Assembly (NCBI GenBank): GCA_019752915.1
Contig: JAIELO010000360.1
Coordinates: forward strand, 1 to 6,588
Direction: 5' to 3'
Origin: Burkholderiaceae bacterium
GTDB lineage: Bacteria; Pseudomonadota; Gammaproteobacteria; Burkholderiales; Burkholderiaceae_D
Length of the DNA stretch: 6,588 nucleotides
Positions within the stretch are counted from its first letter, which is position 1; every line of letters starts with the position of its first letter. Positions 5,905 through 6,588 of the stretch are shown here, in pieces. Under the pieces are notes generated by a model. That model was given only the letters and a program-made list of their open reading frames with translations, had not been told where the DNA came from and searched no databases. The position numbers and the translations under genes were made by a program.

Positions 5905-6588
5905 TTAGCCGGGATGGGCCAGCGCGTCGCCGGGCATATTGCCGCCCAGTGAACCATCGGGATAGATGTCGTGGAACTTGCTGTAATCGAGGATGCGGTA
6001 ATTACCTTCCTGTTTGTCGGACATGATGTCGGCAAAATGGTGGTTGAAGAAAATGTGATCGGCCGAATAGGTCTGGCGCGCATGCACAAAATCGTTCAGG
6101 GTATCGTCGGTACCGGTCAGAATCACCGACAGCGTGGCCGCCTCGCGCAACAGATCTTCCTGCGACTTGCCCCACAGCGGGCTGCTTTCGTCGATACGGT
6201 GCAGGATGGTCCAGGTCAGCGCAAACACACCGGACGTTTCCCGTTCCAGTTCCAGATCATAGAAACGGGTAAAGGTCTGCCCTTCCTGGGTCATTTCGCG
6301 GCGGATCAGTGAAGCGCGTACCGAGGCTTCCAGAATCAGGTTACCGCGCTCATTGCCCGCACGCAGCATCAGCGTCGGCACGCCGTTAAACGGGGTAATC
6401 ACCGCTACATCGGAAAACAGAATCCGCGAGGTAGGACGCGAGAAGCGCGCAAACAGCAGCCCCGTGACCACCGCCACCTGCACCATACCGAACAGAATTT
6501 CGGTCGATGCCACCACGTGCCCATAGGTGGTGGCGGGATTCATATAGCCATAGCCCACCGTAGCCAGCGTTTCGATGGAGAAGAACAG
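5905..6588 (-). CDS. KirBac-type inward-rectifier potassium channel, C-terminal part (5' end outside window)
   Basis: This is an inner-membrane tetrameric K+ channel with a large cytoplasmic gating domain. The visible 227 codons begin at the right edge inside the pore helix (LFFSIETLA) and continue into the selectivity filter TVGYG (residues 10-14 of the fragment, 6547-6561). The inner transmembrane helix follows (about 25-47, EILFGMVQVAVVTGLLFARF), and ARFSRPTSRILFS leads into the Ig-like cytoplasmic domain. That domain has family hallmarks: FNGVPTLMLRAGNER, REMTQEGQTFTRFYDLEL, HRIDESSPLWG, and HARQTYSADHI near the end. The sequence resembles KirBac1.1 of Burkholderia from memory (ETLATVGYG, IDESSPL, LMSD). 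The outer helix and slide helix must lie beyond 6588. The codon after GYG is Tyr, where KirBac1.1 has Asp. The stop TAA (5905-5907 on this strand) is 10 nt from the stop of the convergent small gene. The filter and cytoplasmic domain appear intact. Confidence 0.94.
   Translation of the reverse strand: MFFSIETLATVGYGYMNPATTYGHVVASTEILFGMVQVAVVTGLLFARFSRPTSRILFSDVAVITPFNGVPTLMLRAGNERGNLILEASVRASLIRREMTQEGQTFTRFYDLELERETSGVFALTWTILHRIDESSPLWGKSQEDLLREAATLSVILTGTDDTLNDFVHARQTYSADHIFFNHHFADIMSDKQEGNYRILDYSKFHDIYPDGSLGGNMPGDALAHPG

Noticed and set aside
5971..6312. Plus-strand open frame opposite the potassium channel gene (113 codons)
   Set aside because: It lies opposite the well-supported KirBac cytoplasmic domain and has no recognisable motifs.

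Overview
The window looks like the chromosome of a betaproteobacterium, most likely Burkholderiales and probably Oxalobacteraceae (the Janthinobacterium/Duganella/Massilia group). The evidence is the style of the Map, GlnD and KirBac proteins, the moderately high G+C, and the tail of a PEP-CTERM protein ending VPEADSWAMLLAGLGLLG. This assignment rests on remembered family sequences, not on a search.

Layout from left to right. Positions 2-109 hold the C-terminal 35 codons of a PEP-CTERM (exosortase-sorted) surface or exported protein that starts outside the window. Positions 110-285 hold a probable weak terminator, a perfect TATAAT -10 box, and a leader of about 110 nt whose stems look mutually exclusive, as in an attenuator. 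Next come three co-directional housekeeping genes: map (methionine aminopeptidase, type I), glnD (PII uridylyltransferase/uridylyl-removing enzyme) and an RluF/RluB-like rRNA pseudouridine synthase. Gaps of 6 and 36 nt suggest one operon. It would join N-terminal protein maturation, nitrogen signalling and ribosome modification. A 9-bp perfect hairpin follows the third gene.

A second plus-strand unit starts after a 142-nt AT-richer intergenic region that carries a candidate promoter and repeated AACGG words. It encodes an orphan periplasmic solute-binding protein (family 3) from a GTG start and, 22 nt later, a small cysteine-containing protein of unknown function (CX4CXC near the N terminus). 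Its stop codon lies 10 nt from the stop of a minus-strand KirBac-type inward-rectifier potassium channel. That gene runs off the right edge; only its pore loop, inner helix and cytoplasmic domain are present.

I see no mobile element, CRISPR array, tRNA or rRNA. No clearly new multi-gene system is visible. The most interesting non-coding signal is the possible attenuator ahead of map. The most interesting protein is the small cysteine-motif protein beside the orphan binding protein.
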